From the NCBI GenBank assembly GCA_018292915.2, contig JACVVK020000386.1, positions 481,001-545,000 on the forward strand: a DNA stretch of 64,000 nucleotides, read 5' to 3'. Below the pieces are notes generated by a model. The model searched no databases and was not told the origin of the DNA. It was given only the letters and a program-made list of their open reading frames with translations. Shown here in pieces: positions 32,614 through 43,682 of this stretch. This DNA is from Batillaria attramentaria. Taxonomy: Eukaryota > Mollusca > Gastropoda > Batillariidae. Made by a program: the position numbers and the translations under genes. Within the stretch, counting starts at the first letter, position 1. The number at the start of each line of letters is the position of its first letter.

Positions 32614-34003
32614 GAAAGGTTCGAAGCAGTCCTAGAGGACAACAGATGAAGGATTGATTCCGAACTTGCGGACAAGTCGCCTTGAACTGAGGACAACACA
32701 AACTTACACATTCGAGGACAACAGACAGATAAAGTTTGCTGCTGATATTGTGACAGCTCTAAATCAGAACACCAAAAGGTTGAGTCAAAGCAGTCGGCTT
32801 ATCTAGGACAACAGACGAGAGATAAAGTTAACTCAATTCCTGCCAGAAAAGGGGGTGTGGGGGGGGGGGGAGGAGTACTTGTGGCAACTGTTCACGAAAG
32901 GTTCGAAGCAGTCCTAGAGGACAACAGATGAAGGATTGATTCCGAACTTGCGGACAAGTCGCCTTGAACTGAGGACAACACAAACACATTCGAGGACAAC
33001 AGACAGATAAAGTTTGCTGCTGATATTGTGACAGCTCTAAATCAGAACACCAAAAGGTTGAGTCAAAGCAGTCGGCTTATCTAGGACAACAGACGAGAGA
33101 TAAAGTTAACTCAATTCCTGCCAGAAAAGGGGGTGTGGGGGGGGGGGGGGGAGGAGTACTTGTGGCAACTGTTCACGAAAGGTTCGAAGCAGTCCTAGAG
33201 GACAACAGATGAAGGATTGATTCCGAACTTGCGGACAAGTCGCCTTGAACTGAGGACAACACAAACACATTCGAGGACAACAGACAGATAAAGTTTGCTG
33301 CTGATATTGTGACAGCTCTAAATCAGAACACCAAAAGGTTGAGTCAAAGCAGTCGGCTTATCTAGGACAACAGACGAGAGATAAAGTAAACTCAATTCCT
33401 GCCAGAGAAGGGGGTGTGGGGGGGGGGGAGGAGTACTTGTGGCAACTGTTCACGAAAGGTTCGAAGCAGTCCTAGAGGACAACAGATGAAGGATTGATTC
33501 CGAACTTGCGGACAAGTCGCCTTGAACTGAGGACAACACAAACACATTCGAGGACAACAGACAGATAAAGTTTGCTGCTGATATTGTGACAGCTCTAAAT
33601 CAGAACACCAAAAGGTTGAGTCAAAGCAGTCGGCTTATCTAGGACAACAGACGAGAGATAAAGTTAACTCAATTCCTGCCAGAAAAGGGGGTGTGGGGGG
33701 GGGAGGAGTACTTGTGGCAACTGTTCACGAAAGGTTCGAAGCAGTCCTAGAGGACAACAGATGAAGGATTGATTCCGAACTTGCGGACAAGTCGCCTTGA
33801 ACTGAGGACAACACAAACACATTCGAGGACAACAGACAGATAAAGTTTGCTGCTGATATTGTGACAGCTCTAAATCAGAACACCAAAAGGTTGAGTCAAA
33901 GCAGTCGGCTTATCTAGGACAACAGACGAGAGATAAAGTAAACTCAATTCCTGCCAGAGAAGGGGGTGTGGGGGGGGGAGGAGTACTTGTGGCAACTGTT
34001 CAC
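32614..34003 (+). repeat. Satellite: five tandem ~278-bp units, each an internal dimer
   Basis: Units start GAAAGGTTCGAAGCAGTCC at 32614, 32896, 33177, 33454 and 33729 (282, 281, 277, 275 and about 275 bp). Units are almost identical except for a G-run (12, 15, 11, 9, 9) and linked variants (GTTAACTC..CAGAAAAGG versus GTAAACTC..CAGAGAAGG) in the order A, A, B, A, B. Each unit holds two related ~140-bp halves sharing GAGGACAACAGA, GCTGCTGATMTTG and AAAGGTT..AAGCAGTC. Confidence 0.95.
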
Positions 34004-34149
34004 TTTTCTTGCTCTTGTTGCATATCTACTGCAGCTACTGCAACTGTTACTGTTACAGGATATCTGAAAAGACGCTTCACCTAACCGCTTGACTCAGAGC
34101 GCCGCGAGGTGAATCCAATACGAACGCTCCCTTGATCTATACGCATTCG

Positions 34150-34151
<2 letters not shown>

Positions 34152-34229
<78 letters not shown>
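34152..34229 (+). repeat. (CA)n microsatellite
   Basis: About 39 CA units. Confidence 0.95.
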
Positions 34230-34234
<5 letters not shown>

Positions 34235-34306
34235 TACAGTGACGCAGTCAGTGTCAGACCTTTTAATTTCGCGTGGTACTTCAGTGACTGAAATTTCGAA
34301 ATTTAC

Positions 34307-34485
34307 GGGGGGAGCCGGGGTGGCCGAATGGTAGAGCGTTGGACTTCTAATGCTCGGGTCGTGAGTTCGTATCCCGGCTGGGGCCAAGTATTTGTGCTGG
34401 CTTTTTCATCGTTGCCCCGTCTTTGATATTACCCGTATGTGGTGGAAAAGGACGTTAAAACCCCCAAACACCAACCCACCCATCC
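34307..34485 (+). mobile_element. SINE family 1, full length with 11-bp target duplication
   Basis: Complete head: GCCGGGGTGGCCGAATGGTA, an anticodon loop CTTCTAA equivalent to tRNA-Arg(UCU), then box B. Body and AAACACCAACCCACCC tail follow. Flanked by TCGAAATTTAC at 34296-34306 and 34486-34496. Confidence 0.92.
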
Positions 34486-34499
34486 TCGAAATTTACAGC

Positions 34500-35150
34500 T
34501 GCATTTAATTTGCTGATGTGTTGAGATGAACGATTACAAGCTGATGCTTGCCCTCTCTTTTTCTACAAAATCGACTCGGCTCCTCTACACAAATTAGCTT
34601 ATTTGTCCATCGGCCCAGTCGTCAGCAGAAAAGCTCATATAATAATAATTCTATCCTTGCAACGATTGTAAAGCAACCCTTCTGGGAAAGAGCGCCAAGC
34701 GGACACATTCATGTTCTGGGAGTACTGACAGCGTATTGCCCTCTCTGCACCGACTCCGGCTACCATCCGCACGCCTAGCACCACTGAGCTGCCTGGATTC
34801 CGTGGTGACATTGCACTATGTGGGCAAAATGATTGTATATTTAGGTGAAGCGTTGCGTAGATGTTGTACTGTACTCTGACATCATCGTCAGCGGGTTGCC
34901 AACCAAAGAAACCTGACAGCAGACTTCTTTTTTTTTTTTTTTTTTTGCCACAACTCTTTGCCGGCTCCAGTGGTATTCCTCCCTGGTAATGGGTGGAATC
35001 CACAGAGGGCTCGGAAACCGGGGCAATTTTTTTTTTATTATGCATGATGTTGGAGATGAGGATGATGGTAAGAAGATGCTATGGAGGTCCGTGTGGTTTG
35101 AGACTGCGGGACAGGGCCGCATTCCGCGCTTCCTGTCATAAATATCCCTG
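34500..35150. other. Non-coding, nothing recognised
   Basis: T-run at 34927-34946. Weak overlapping open frames on both strands, no motif. Confidence 0.4.
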
Positions 35151-35154
35151 CATT

Positions 35155-35427
35155 AACCAGGCCCGGGAACTACGGCATCTGCGGTGCCGGCCGTGTAATC
35201 ATCCACATCATAAGACGTGTCATACCAAGGGAAGCACCCCCAAAGTCGCACCCGTGAAGTGGGTGAATCTCAGCTGTGTGGCAACAGCCTCCCCACTGGG
35301 CCCATAGCACACCCGCTCTGGGTAGGAGCCGACCTAGGTAGGAAAAATCCCGCTTGCCTCGGCTGGGACTCGAACCCGGGTCTCCCGGTCCATGGTCCGA
35401 AGTGCTAACCACTACACTACGGGGCCG
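35155..35427 (-). mobile_element. tRNA-derived SINE family 3
   Basis: The minus strand begins CCCCGTAGTGTAGTGGTTAG (box A) with box B GGGTTCGAGTCCC about 40 nt later, a complete tRNA-like head, followed by a GC-rich body unrelated to families 1 and 2. Single copy in this window. Confidence 0.78.
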
Positions 35428-36130
35428 ATACAGCAGACATGTTGGAAAGGGAGGTAAATTGTAACAAACTGTTACGACTATTAGTCGTAGCTCGGCTGGT
35501 ATGAGTTAAAGAAAACAGTCTTTGACCTTTACAATTCACTCATTCGCAATCTGGAACGGATTAAAAAAAAAAAAAAACCCACACATACACAAAAAACAAT
35601 GGCATTCTATTTTTATGAGACATCAAAGCTTATTGTCTCATGGTCTGTTCGTTTTCGTCAGCAATAGGCCTACCATTGTAATCTAATTTCCATAAAGGTA
35701 GAATGCGCTTGGTTACCGAGAAATTCTATCTCTCTGTTTTCCATTTGACGTGAAATCGTCGATATGAACCTTTGTCCATCCACATTGCGGGGCACAAAGA
35801 AGATACAATGTCTTGCGGGATGATGTATAATCAAAGCTTCGCGACGCCCAACGCCCTACACCTGATTCCCTAATTCCCTGAATTTGACCCAGGATCCTGA
35901 AATCTAAACCATCCCCATCAACATCGCGTGCAGGGAATTTACTGACGCAACACGATCATTCCTGACGCAAGGAGTTTCTTCTAGCGGTGATGCATGCAGA
36001 ATTACGGGGGGTATTCAACATGGCGGAGTATGTTACACGTGCAACTGCGATCCAAATCGGTTCGAAACCCCAGAGGAAAGGAATTTTGGTGGGATTTTTC
36101 CCTTATCAGATCCAGTTAAATTCGGGTGCA
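35428..36130. other. Non-coding, nothing recognised
   Basis: AT-rich then mixed. No gene supported. Confidence 0.35.
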
Positions 36131-36225
36131 GAACTCGTTAACGGTGCCTGGTCTCCGGCGCCTTCTTGTACACGCGCATGCGTAAATATCAAGTGTGCAG
36201 CTGGCGTTAATAATTCGAAGACGGG
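36131..36225 (+). repeat. Repeat family R5, copy 1
   Basis: ACTCGTTAACGGTGCCTG.., TGTACACGCGCATGCGTAAA and TATCAAGTGTGCAG match 38522-38600 in direct orientation. Confidence 0.65.
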
Positions 36226-36253
36226 GAGGACCGCGGAAAACTACACATCACGC

Positions 36254-36428
36254 GTGTGGGTGGGTGGGTGTTTGGGGGTTTAACGTCCTTTTCCACCACA
36301 TAGGGTGATATCAAAGACGGGGCAACGATGAAAAAGCCAGCACAAATATTTGGCCCCAGCCGGGATCGAACTCACGACCCGAGCATTAGAAGTCCAACGC
36401 TCTACCATTCGACCACCCCGGCTCCCCT
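36254..36428 (-). mobile_element. SINE family 1, full length with 19-bp target duplication
   Basis: Complete and close to consensus. Flanked by GGAAAACTACACATCACGC (36235-36253) and GGAAAACTATACATCATGC (36429-36447), 17 of 19 identical. Confidence 0.93.
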
Positions 36429-36869
36429 GGAAAACTATACATCATGCATGCAAGAAAATGAAAACAAAGGGTGGCGCTGCAGTGTGGCGATGCCCCCCCC
36501 CCCTTCACCCGACCGTTATTTTAAAACATGAGCAGTCAGCATATACACATCTTTAGATTGTACATGTAGTATTGCTTTAGTCCAAGTCGGTTTCTGGTTG
36601 GTAACTTTTTTTTTTTTTTTTTTTTGGAACCCCAGTTGCATGCAGGATGCTACTGACTTATCTTTTAATTTTTTCCCCTTTTTTATTTGAAAATGTGTCG
36701 AGCATCCTTTCTTCATTGGTTCTTTTTTCCCATTTCTGTGTTTCTGTCATGTTTAATTAGTCTGTGGTTCTTACATGGACATTTTGATTATATTTATACT
36801 ACTGATGTTCAAAACAATAAACATGTTTTACGTAGACTGTTTATATGTGTTCGTGTGCGTATGTGTGAG

Positions 36870-36870
<1 letters not shown>

Positions 36871-36962
<92 letters not shown>

Positions 36963-37001
36963 CAGACGTGTGTGTGTTTGTGTGTGTGTGTGTGTGTGAC
37001 A

Positions 37002-37035
<34 letters not shown>

Positions 37036-37038
37036 ACA

Positions 37039-37100
<62 letters not shown>

Positions 37101-37103
37101 ACA

Positions 37104-37180
<77 letters not shown>
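36871..37180 (+). repeat. Compound (GT)n with periodic CAGACGTG interruptions, then (GA)n
   Basis: GT tract broken by RACAGACGTG near 36961, 36998, 37035 and 37101, then (GA)n from 37155. The 37/37/66-bp spacing suggests unit-level duplication of the interrupted segment. Confidence 0.93.
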
Positions 37181-38073
37181 TTCTGGTTAGTAACTGAAAC
37201 AGTCCCTTTCAATCACTCTAACCGACAACTGAAACATCCAAAAGCGTTTTTCCTGTGCTATGGCGTTTTGAATTTCGAAAAACTCGGTGCTATAGCGTAA
37301 AACCCGCTCAGTGATAGACGGTGCAATGATTTGAAGCGGAATGGCACCGGAAAAACGAGAGTCCATTTTGTTTTACCCCCCTCGTGTTTTTGAAGCGTTG
37401 AATAAAAGCAAGGATACAATCCCCATTCTGATTGACCCCTCGTGTGAATGGTAGGTGGAGCTGTTGTTGCTGCATATCCAAGCAAGCCCTCGACACTTCC
37501 CCCCCGGGAGTTCTGTAACTCGCTGTCGGCACGCCAAGTAAGCAGTGTCGCATGAATATTTCAGCGTTGTATGCTTTCTCTCGCGTTTCCCGATGTAGCC
37601 TGAAGTCAAACAGAGACTTGATGGAGTGGACGTGTTTCTTGATCGACTGCGTAAGATAATTTGAAAAGTTTCCATCCCGTCGGTTAATGGAGGTTACAAT
37701 AGAATGACCAACTCCTACTGCGTCAAAAACGTATTTCTCATAGAGTCTGTCACTAGTGGGCGAGTGATCTTCCCAACGTCTATACTAGAGCTGTGTAGAA
37801 TTGAAAGTTTGCCATCGACCCCATAAGATTTCCACGGCCTGACCCGCGAAATCTGAGTCTACCGCGGACCGCAAACCGCTACCACAGACAGGCCCCCGCC
37901 TCAAGGATTGGTCCTGGGTGAGCGGTTGCCGTGCATTTTGGCTCTAATCGTAACAACGACGACCCGGAGAAGTCTCTAATTTTCCACAAATCTTCAAGAT
38001 ATCATACTTTTGTTATCTTATCGTAATCAGATAAGGTCGATCTGTGATCTCGGAGCAGTTAAGACGAGTCCCT
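37181..38073. other. Non-coding, one possible transposon end
   Basis: 37200-37340 resembles 56600-56750 in direct orientation (CTAACCGACAACTSAAA, GGCGTTTTGAATKT, CAGTGATAG). At 37788 TAGAGCTGTG resembles the hAT-like end at 22976, without a matching second end. No gene. Confidence 0.4.
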
Positions 38074-38481
38074 TAATAATAATAATAATAATAATAATGA
38101 GCATTGTATAGGCGCTTTACCCAATTTCATGAATCGGCTCAAAGCGCCGCGAACTGAACCCAACACGCACGCTCACGCGAATCACACACATTCTCTCACA
38201 CACCGGACATAAACACATTACAATCACGTGGTGCGAAGGGTCAGCTCAGCTATTTAAATTTCGGAATTTAGAATTGCATTTATTTTTCAAATTTGGTGGG
38301 CTGAACATCTCCAAAGCAGAGGGGGAGGAAGCCGGAGTACCCGGAGAGAACCCCCGACGATCGGCCCAAATGAACAGTGCCACATGCGAGAAGGAAAAAT
38401 TCTTTGCCCCGAGTGAGACTCGAACCCCTGACCTCTCGCATTGGTGACAGGTCTCTTAACCACTAGACCACCGACCGCCCC
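38074..38481 (-). mobile_element. SINE family 2, full length
   Basis: The minus strand has the complete head: GGTGGTCTAGTGGTTAAGAG (box A) and AGGGGTTCGAGTCTC (box B). The body follows (GGGGGTTCTCTCCGGGTACT, GTTCAGCCCACCAAATTTG, ACCACGTGATTGTAATGTG), then the AAAGCGCCTATACAATGC end and an (ATT)n tail at 38074-38099. This is the reference copy for the truncated ones. Confidence 0.9.
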
Positions 38482-39232
38482 GAAAAGGAGTTCTCCTGAA
38501 GTTTGAGACAGAATGATGTCAAGACTCGTTTACGGTGCCTGTCCCGCCCTCGTGTACACACGCACGCACAAATATCAAGTTTGCAGTAATGCACGCTTAA
38601 AATCCCACGTCCGTATTTCGAAGAAGAGCAGGCTGTGGCTGGTGGCGTGGAAAACTAAAATACTGTCGCACGCACCAGGGTGTATAGCAGGGTGAAGTTT
38701 TGCGCTTAGCAGAAGCAGGCTTTCACTGCGTCGTCCTCCAGCCCTGCGGCGCCTTGAGCGTCTCAGAGAGGACGGATACGTGCGCCGAGGAGTACCATGC
38801 TATGCTTAAAACCGTTTCTGGTTTTCTTTGAGTATTTTTTTAACCTATTTTAATTTTATTGGATTTTCCGTTCCGGGTGACTGGGGCAGTGGGTGAAAGA
38901 AATATCTAGGAATTTCTAATCCTCCAGTGTGTTCATATCGCACAATGCTGATCAGAGCGAAAAGGGTGACCTTTGAAAAATGCGGTATTGCAGAAGGTCG
39001 CTTCCTGAATTTCAGCTGAAATGTGGAGAGCCGTATTGACAAATTTCATGCCAGGAGTCCCACGTCGAATCGAATTTCGCTTCCGCAGTCATTTTTATCC
39101 GCGGACACATTATAAAACTTCGGAGCAAACATAAACTTCGGTCACTGCCTGAAACAACACAAAATTCAAACACCAGTTACAACCCGCGTCCCCCGCCTTG
39201 CTGAGACGCCCCCCCCCCCTTATCCCCCCTCT

Positions 39233-39234
<2 letters not shown>
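38482..39234. other. Repeat family R5 copy 2 (38522-38640), then unique non-coding
   Basis: CTCGTTTACGGTGCCTG.., TGTACACACGCACGC and AAATATCAAGTTTGCAG match 36131-36225. The remainder has no gene. Confidence 0.5.

Positions 39235-39310
<76 letters not shown>
39235..39310 (+). repeat. (CA)n microsatellite
   Basis: 38 CA units. The flanks resemble those of the next tract: CYCCCGC..CCCCCCC before, and ACTGGAAC/ACTGGAAAC after. Confidence 0.95.
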
Positions 39311-39314
<4 letters not shown>

Positions 39315-39572
39315 ACTAGAGTAAGAAGCGCAAGAGAACAATACAGGTTACTGAAGAAGAAGAAGAAAAAAAAAAAAAGCAGCCACACAGTACAACACAA
39401 GTTATGACCAACATAAGTTGACTGGAACACTGGAACACAAAACGCTGCTGAGAGACCAACTTGAGCAGATATTTCATGCGCGGAAATAGGAAAAGTTCAA
39501 ATACCTGTTACCCCCGCACCCCCCCCCCCCCCCAAGTCCCGTACTCAGACCAAATAATATTATGTCTCCCTG

Positions 39573-39573
<1 letters not shown>

Positions 39574-39648
<75 letters not shown>
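39574..39648 (+). repeat. (CA)n microsatellite in a ~340-bp tandem duplication
   Basis: Blocks 39160-39440 and 39495-39740 share CAAAYACCWGTTAC, a C-run, the CA tract and CCA..TTSAGCAGA.ATTTCATR. A local tandem duplication carrying the microsatellite. Confidence 0.85.
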
Positions 39649-39650
<2 letters not shown>

Positions 39651-40101
39651 ACGATATGCACAGAAGTAGACTGGAAACCAACACACTGCTAATAGACCAC
39701 ATTCAGCAGAAATTTCATATCCAGAAACAGGAAAAGGAAAAACAGTTTTGACAGGGACTGCCGCGATTTTATGCAAATTATATTGGTCCTGCCAACGGGG
39801 ATCGATGCCATGGCAGACGGGGTGTGACAGTCATTGTAAACCTGGCTGCGGAAAAAAAAAACAGTAGAACTGAGATTTCAGACGAATGGTGAAAGAGTAC
39901 ATCGCGATATTCCTGTGGAATTGTCAGCCAAAGATGTACGTGTGCGTTGGAACTGACAACCGGCAAATGTTATTCTTTGTTCTTTTGGTGGTTGGTTGGG
40001 GTGGTTTTTTTTTAGGGGAAAGGGGGTAGGGGGCAATGGGGGAGACATATCATTCTTCAGGTGATTGGTTTTTTTTTGTTTTTTTTTTGGGGGGGGGGGG
40101 A

Positions 40102-40268
40102 GGAGCCGGGGTGGTCGAATGGTAGAACGTTGGGCTTCTAATGCTCGGGTCGTGAGTTCGATCCCCGCTGGGGCCAAATATTTGCGCTGGCTTTTTCATC
40201 GTTGCCCCGTCTTTGATATCACCCTATGTGGTGGAAAAGGACGTTAAACCCCCAAACACCCAACACCC
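40102..40268 (+). mobile_element. SINE family 1, full length
   Basis: Complete head, body and AAACACCCAACACCC tail. The flanks TTTT(G)GGGGGGGGGGAGGAG and TTTTAGGGGGGGGGAGGAG look like a target duplication in a G-run. Confidence 0.88.
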
Positions 40269-41066
40269 TTTTAGGGGGGGGGGAGGAGGAGAAAGGGGTG
40301 GATTGGAGGAAGGAGGCAGGGTAGCATTCGGCGGCGGAGGGTGGGGCGCCTTCAGACCGATCAATTTTTTGGTTCGATGTTTGTGTCAGAAACCTGTCTT
40401 CTGTTTTCTCGGTTAAAAAAAAAATGCATTTGTTGGCCTTCATTATATAACTCAGTGCATTAAAAATAAATCTATTCCTTTCAGCCACAAAGATCACTGA
40501 CCTGATCACCGATCAAGGTAAAGAAAAACAGAAAACAACAACAACAACAACAAAACGTCAGCAGGACTTACGTGCAGTAACCTAGTGACCTACTTTCGTG
40601 TCTGTCCCAGCCACTCGCTAATACAACCTCGCCTCTTGCTGTCACCGGCTTCGTTTCGTTTCGTTTCACGATCTTATAATTGTATAAACCCTGTCGTCTG
40701 CACCGGGCTAGTTTCCAGCGCGGGAATTGTAATGCTTCGCGCCTTTGTTCTCGGTAAGTAACAATGTCCGAGAAATTGGATTTGCAGTTCTTGAGCCGTT
40801 CTGCATTTTTCAGCGTCGACCTTTTTTTTTTTTTTTCGCGGGCCCTTCCTCACTGCCACGATGTAATTACGAAACACGGTTTTGAAGAAGGTCACACCGC
40901 GGCTTTTTCGTCTGCATCCGGTACAACGTTCTGTGGGTTGGAATTGCTTTCAAGGTAAAAAATAAAAAAAGAGTACAGATATGGAAGAAAGACTCCTAAC
41001 AGAAGCTGAAAGAGTGGTAGAGTTGACATGTAGGTAGGTTTTAGGTGAAAGAAAACTTATTGCTTT
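40269..41066. other. Non-coding, nothing recognised
   Basis: G-rich at 40274-40350, (CAA)n at 40537-40552, (TTTCG)n at 40648-40665. No gene. Confidence 0.4.
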
Positions 41067-41080
41067 GCTTTAAGAGGAAA

Positions 41081-41258
41081 GGGTGGGTGGGTGGGTGGGT
41101 GGGTGGGGGTTTAACGTCCTTTTCCACCACATAGGGTGATATCAAAGACGGGGCAACGATGAAAACGCCAGCACAAATATTTGGCCCCAGCCGGGATCGA
41201 ACTCACGACCCGAGCATTAGAAGTCCAACGCTCTACCATTCGACCACCCCGGCTCCCC
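41081..41258 (-). mobile_element. SINE family 1, full length with 14-bp target duplication
   Basis: Complete; the (GGGT)n tail is expanded to six units. Flanked by GCTTTAAGAGGAAA at 41067-41080 and 41259-41272. Confidence 0.93.
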
Positions 41259-41365
41259 GCTTTAAGAGGAAAAAAAACCAAACAAACAAAAACACAATGA
41301 AATATAAATACATCTCCGTTCTAATTTTTTTTCCCTTTCAGTTCATGTACAACTTCCTTTTGCAA

Positions 41366-41469
41366 TGTCGTGAGTTCGAATCCCGACTGGGGCCAAATAA
41401 TTTATTTTGTTGCCTTTTTCACGTTGCTCCGTCTTTGAGATCACCCTTACGTGGTGGAAAAAGGGCGTT

Positions 41470-41515
<46 letters not shown>
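41366..41515 (+). mobile_element. SINE family 1, 5'-truncated, tail converted to (CA)n
   Basis: Starts in box B (CGTGAGTTCGAATCCC). The body ends GGGCGTTAAACACACAC, where the usual AAACACCCACCC tail is replaced by (CA)n at 41472-41515. Confidence 0.85.
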
Positions 41516-41518
<3 letters not shown>

Positions 41519-41596
41519 TTTTTGCAATCATGACTTCATTACACATCTAGAAACAGGACTTTTTATGCAACAACACACCGAAAGACGCCGAGCACT

Positions 41597-41645
41597 GGTC
41601 CAAATTTTCGGCTGAAACGGTTTCTTCAGGAACTCCAATGGACAT
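41597..41645 (-). other. Degenerate hammerhead-like motif of a Penelope-type element
   Basis: The minus strand reads TTCCTGAAGAAACCGTTTCA then GCCGAAAATTTGG: a CTGAAGA box, a possible short stem II and a GAAA box. The flanking sequence 41540-41640 shows no other known family. Confidence 0.4.
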
Positions 41646-42223
41646 TAAAGACACCACTGCGAGCAGTATCCGTCGATAGTTTGTCCAAGTTTTCTTTTAG
41701 TTTTAACAAACGCCCGTAGTCTAATGAGAAAAAGAAATTCTACAAGAAAAAACAAACAATACAGTTGTACTTGAAGAACGTTTAATGTAGCGACGTACAC
41801 ATTGTACTAACCTGGACAAACTGTGCAACATCCATGATAACAGCAAAGGTGAAGTTCTCAAGATAAGGTTTCAGTCAGTCCCAGCCTACAAGCAAAAGCA
41901 CCCAGTGTCGTCCGTCTCCGAGTGGTCGCAGACGTACTGACTGTGACACTGATGAACTATAACTGCAGTCTAGTTCCGAGTCGCAGTAAATGAGTTGCCT
42001 CCATTCTGCGATATCAGCGTGATCGCCATGAAACTTGTCTCCAGTTGCCGATCGCAATCTCTGGGTCCTGTTCAGATTCGCGTTATTCTCGGGCCGGATG
42101 ACAGGTTATCGCCTGTCAACAGAAAACCCCGTGCTCTTCGATCGGTGTTTCATACTGGCACGACCCCCTGCAACGCGCACGGCTTAACGCTCGGGCAGGT
42201 ACCGTGGGGGGCTCGCGTGCGCC
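41646..42223. other. Non-coding, nothing recognised
   Basis: No supported gene. The open frame over 41995-42426 owes its length to the microsatellite at its end. Confidence 0.35.
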
Positions 42224-42295
42224 ACACACACACACACACACACACACTGAGAGTGAGAGAAAGAGAGAGAGAGGGAGAGAGAGAGCGCCCGCGCG

Positions 42296-42338
<43 letters not shown>

Positions 42339-42365
42339 ACGAGAGAGAGAGAGAGGGAGGGAGGG
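42224..42365 (+). repeat. (CA)n-(GA)n-(CG)n-(CA)n-(GA)n compound tract
   Basis: Five alternating blocks in 140 bp with a (GC)n core at 42288-42304. Confidence 0.95.
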
Positions 42366-42414
42366 GGATGGGGGGTGTCTGTTGGTTTCTTCTACATGTA
42401 TTGTTATTAATTTT

Positions 42415-43195
42415 AAGGGTTCATAATACATGTAGGAACAAATTACTTTATTTCAAGGGCTTATAATACATGTAGGAGCAAATTACTTTATTTCAAATTC
42501 AAGGGCTTATAATACATGTAGGAATAAACTACTTTATTTCAAGGGCTTGTGATACATGTAGGAACAAATTACTTTATGTCAAGGGCTTGTGATACATGTA
42601 GGAACAAATTACTTTATGTCAAGGGCTTGTGATACATGTAGGAACAAATTACTTTATTTCAAGGGCTTATAATACATGTAGGAGCAAATTACTTTATTTC
42701 AAATTCAAGGGCTTATAATACATGTAGGAACAAACTACTTTATTTCAAGGGCTTGTGATACATGTAGGAACAAATTACTTTATTTCAAGGGCTTATAATA
42801 CATGTAGGAACAAATTATTTTATGTCAAGGGCTTGTGATACATGTAGGAACAAATTACTTTATGTCAAGGGCTTGTGATACATGTAGGAACAAATTACTT
42901 TATTTCAAGGGCTTATAATACATGTAGGAACAAATTACTTTATGTCAAGGGCTTATAATACATGTAGGAACAAATTACTTTATTTCAAGGGCTTGTGATA
43001 CATGTAGGAACAAATTACTTTATTTCAAGGGCTTATAATACACGTAGAAACAAATTACTTTATTTCAAGGGCTTGTGAAACATGTAGGAACAAATTACTT
43101 TATTTCAAGGGCTTGTGATACATGTAGGAACAAATTACTTTATGTCAAGGGCTTATAATACATGTAGGAACAAATTACTTTATTTCAAGGGCTTA
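42415..43195 (+). repeat. 40-bp minisatellite, left block (about 19 units)
   Basis: Unit begins GGGCTTATAATACATGTAGG and ends AACAAATTACTTTATTTCAA. Variants are GTGATA for ATAATA and TATGTC for TATTTC, mixed along the block. Two 46-bp units with an ATTCAA insertion (near 42497 and 42703) point to a ~215-bp higher-order duplication. Confidence 0.97.
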
Positions 43196-43369
43196 TAACC
43201 GTGATCACCCTCTTAATCCAGCCTTTCAGAAGCTTCCGTCCGGCAGACGTTTTAAAGTCCCACTAGCACGTAAAAACATGTACAAGAAGTCGTTTGTCCC
43301 ATCTGCCATCACCGTGTTAAACGGTTTGCGTTAGTAACCTTGTGCACTTGGGATGGGGGTGGGGGGGGA

Positions 43370-43428
<59 letters not shown>

Positions 43429-43682
43429 GTTTTTCTTGTTAAACAGTTTTAGAGTTTGACATTATGTATGGTTACTTGTTTTAAATTGTCCTGAAGTTTT
43501 GTTTGACCTCAACGTTTAACCCTATTTTATTGTTTTTATGTTTTATATCAAGATCTTTAATGACTGTATTTTATCTTATCTGTGACAGAGCATCTAGTGA
43601 GTCCAAAGAAGATTTTCTGTTTTTAGAGTCTTTCTTAAACAGACAATAAAGTATTTTGAATTGAATTGAATTGAATTGAATT
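43196..43682 (+). mobile_element. LINE family L4, 3' end, inserted in the minisatellite
   Basis: Starts abruptly inside a unit. It encodes a short non-LTR C-terminal block (Pro-Ser-Gly-Arg-Arg-Phe-Lys-Val-Pro-Leu-Ala-Arg, then Lys-Lys-Ser-Phe-Val-Pro-Ser-Ala-Ile and Leu-Asn-Gly-Leu-Arg), stop at 43335. A 3' UTR follows with (GA)n at 43374-43426, then GACAATAAAGTATTTTGAA and a (TTGAA)n tail. The array resumes directly at ATACATGTAGG. Target duplication is at most a few bases. Confidence 0.88.

Noticed and set aside
32614..34003. Repeat-protein gene
   Set aside because: No frame stays open across the ~278-bp units and unit lengths are not multiples of three.
34318..34390. tRNA-Arg gene
   Set aside because: It is the head of a SINE: it has a downstream body, target duplications and many copies, and the stems are not fully paired.
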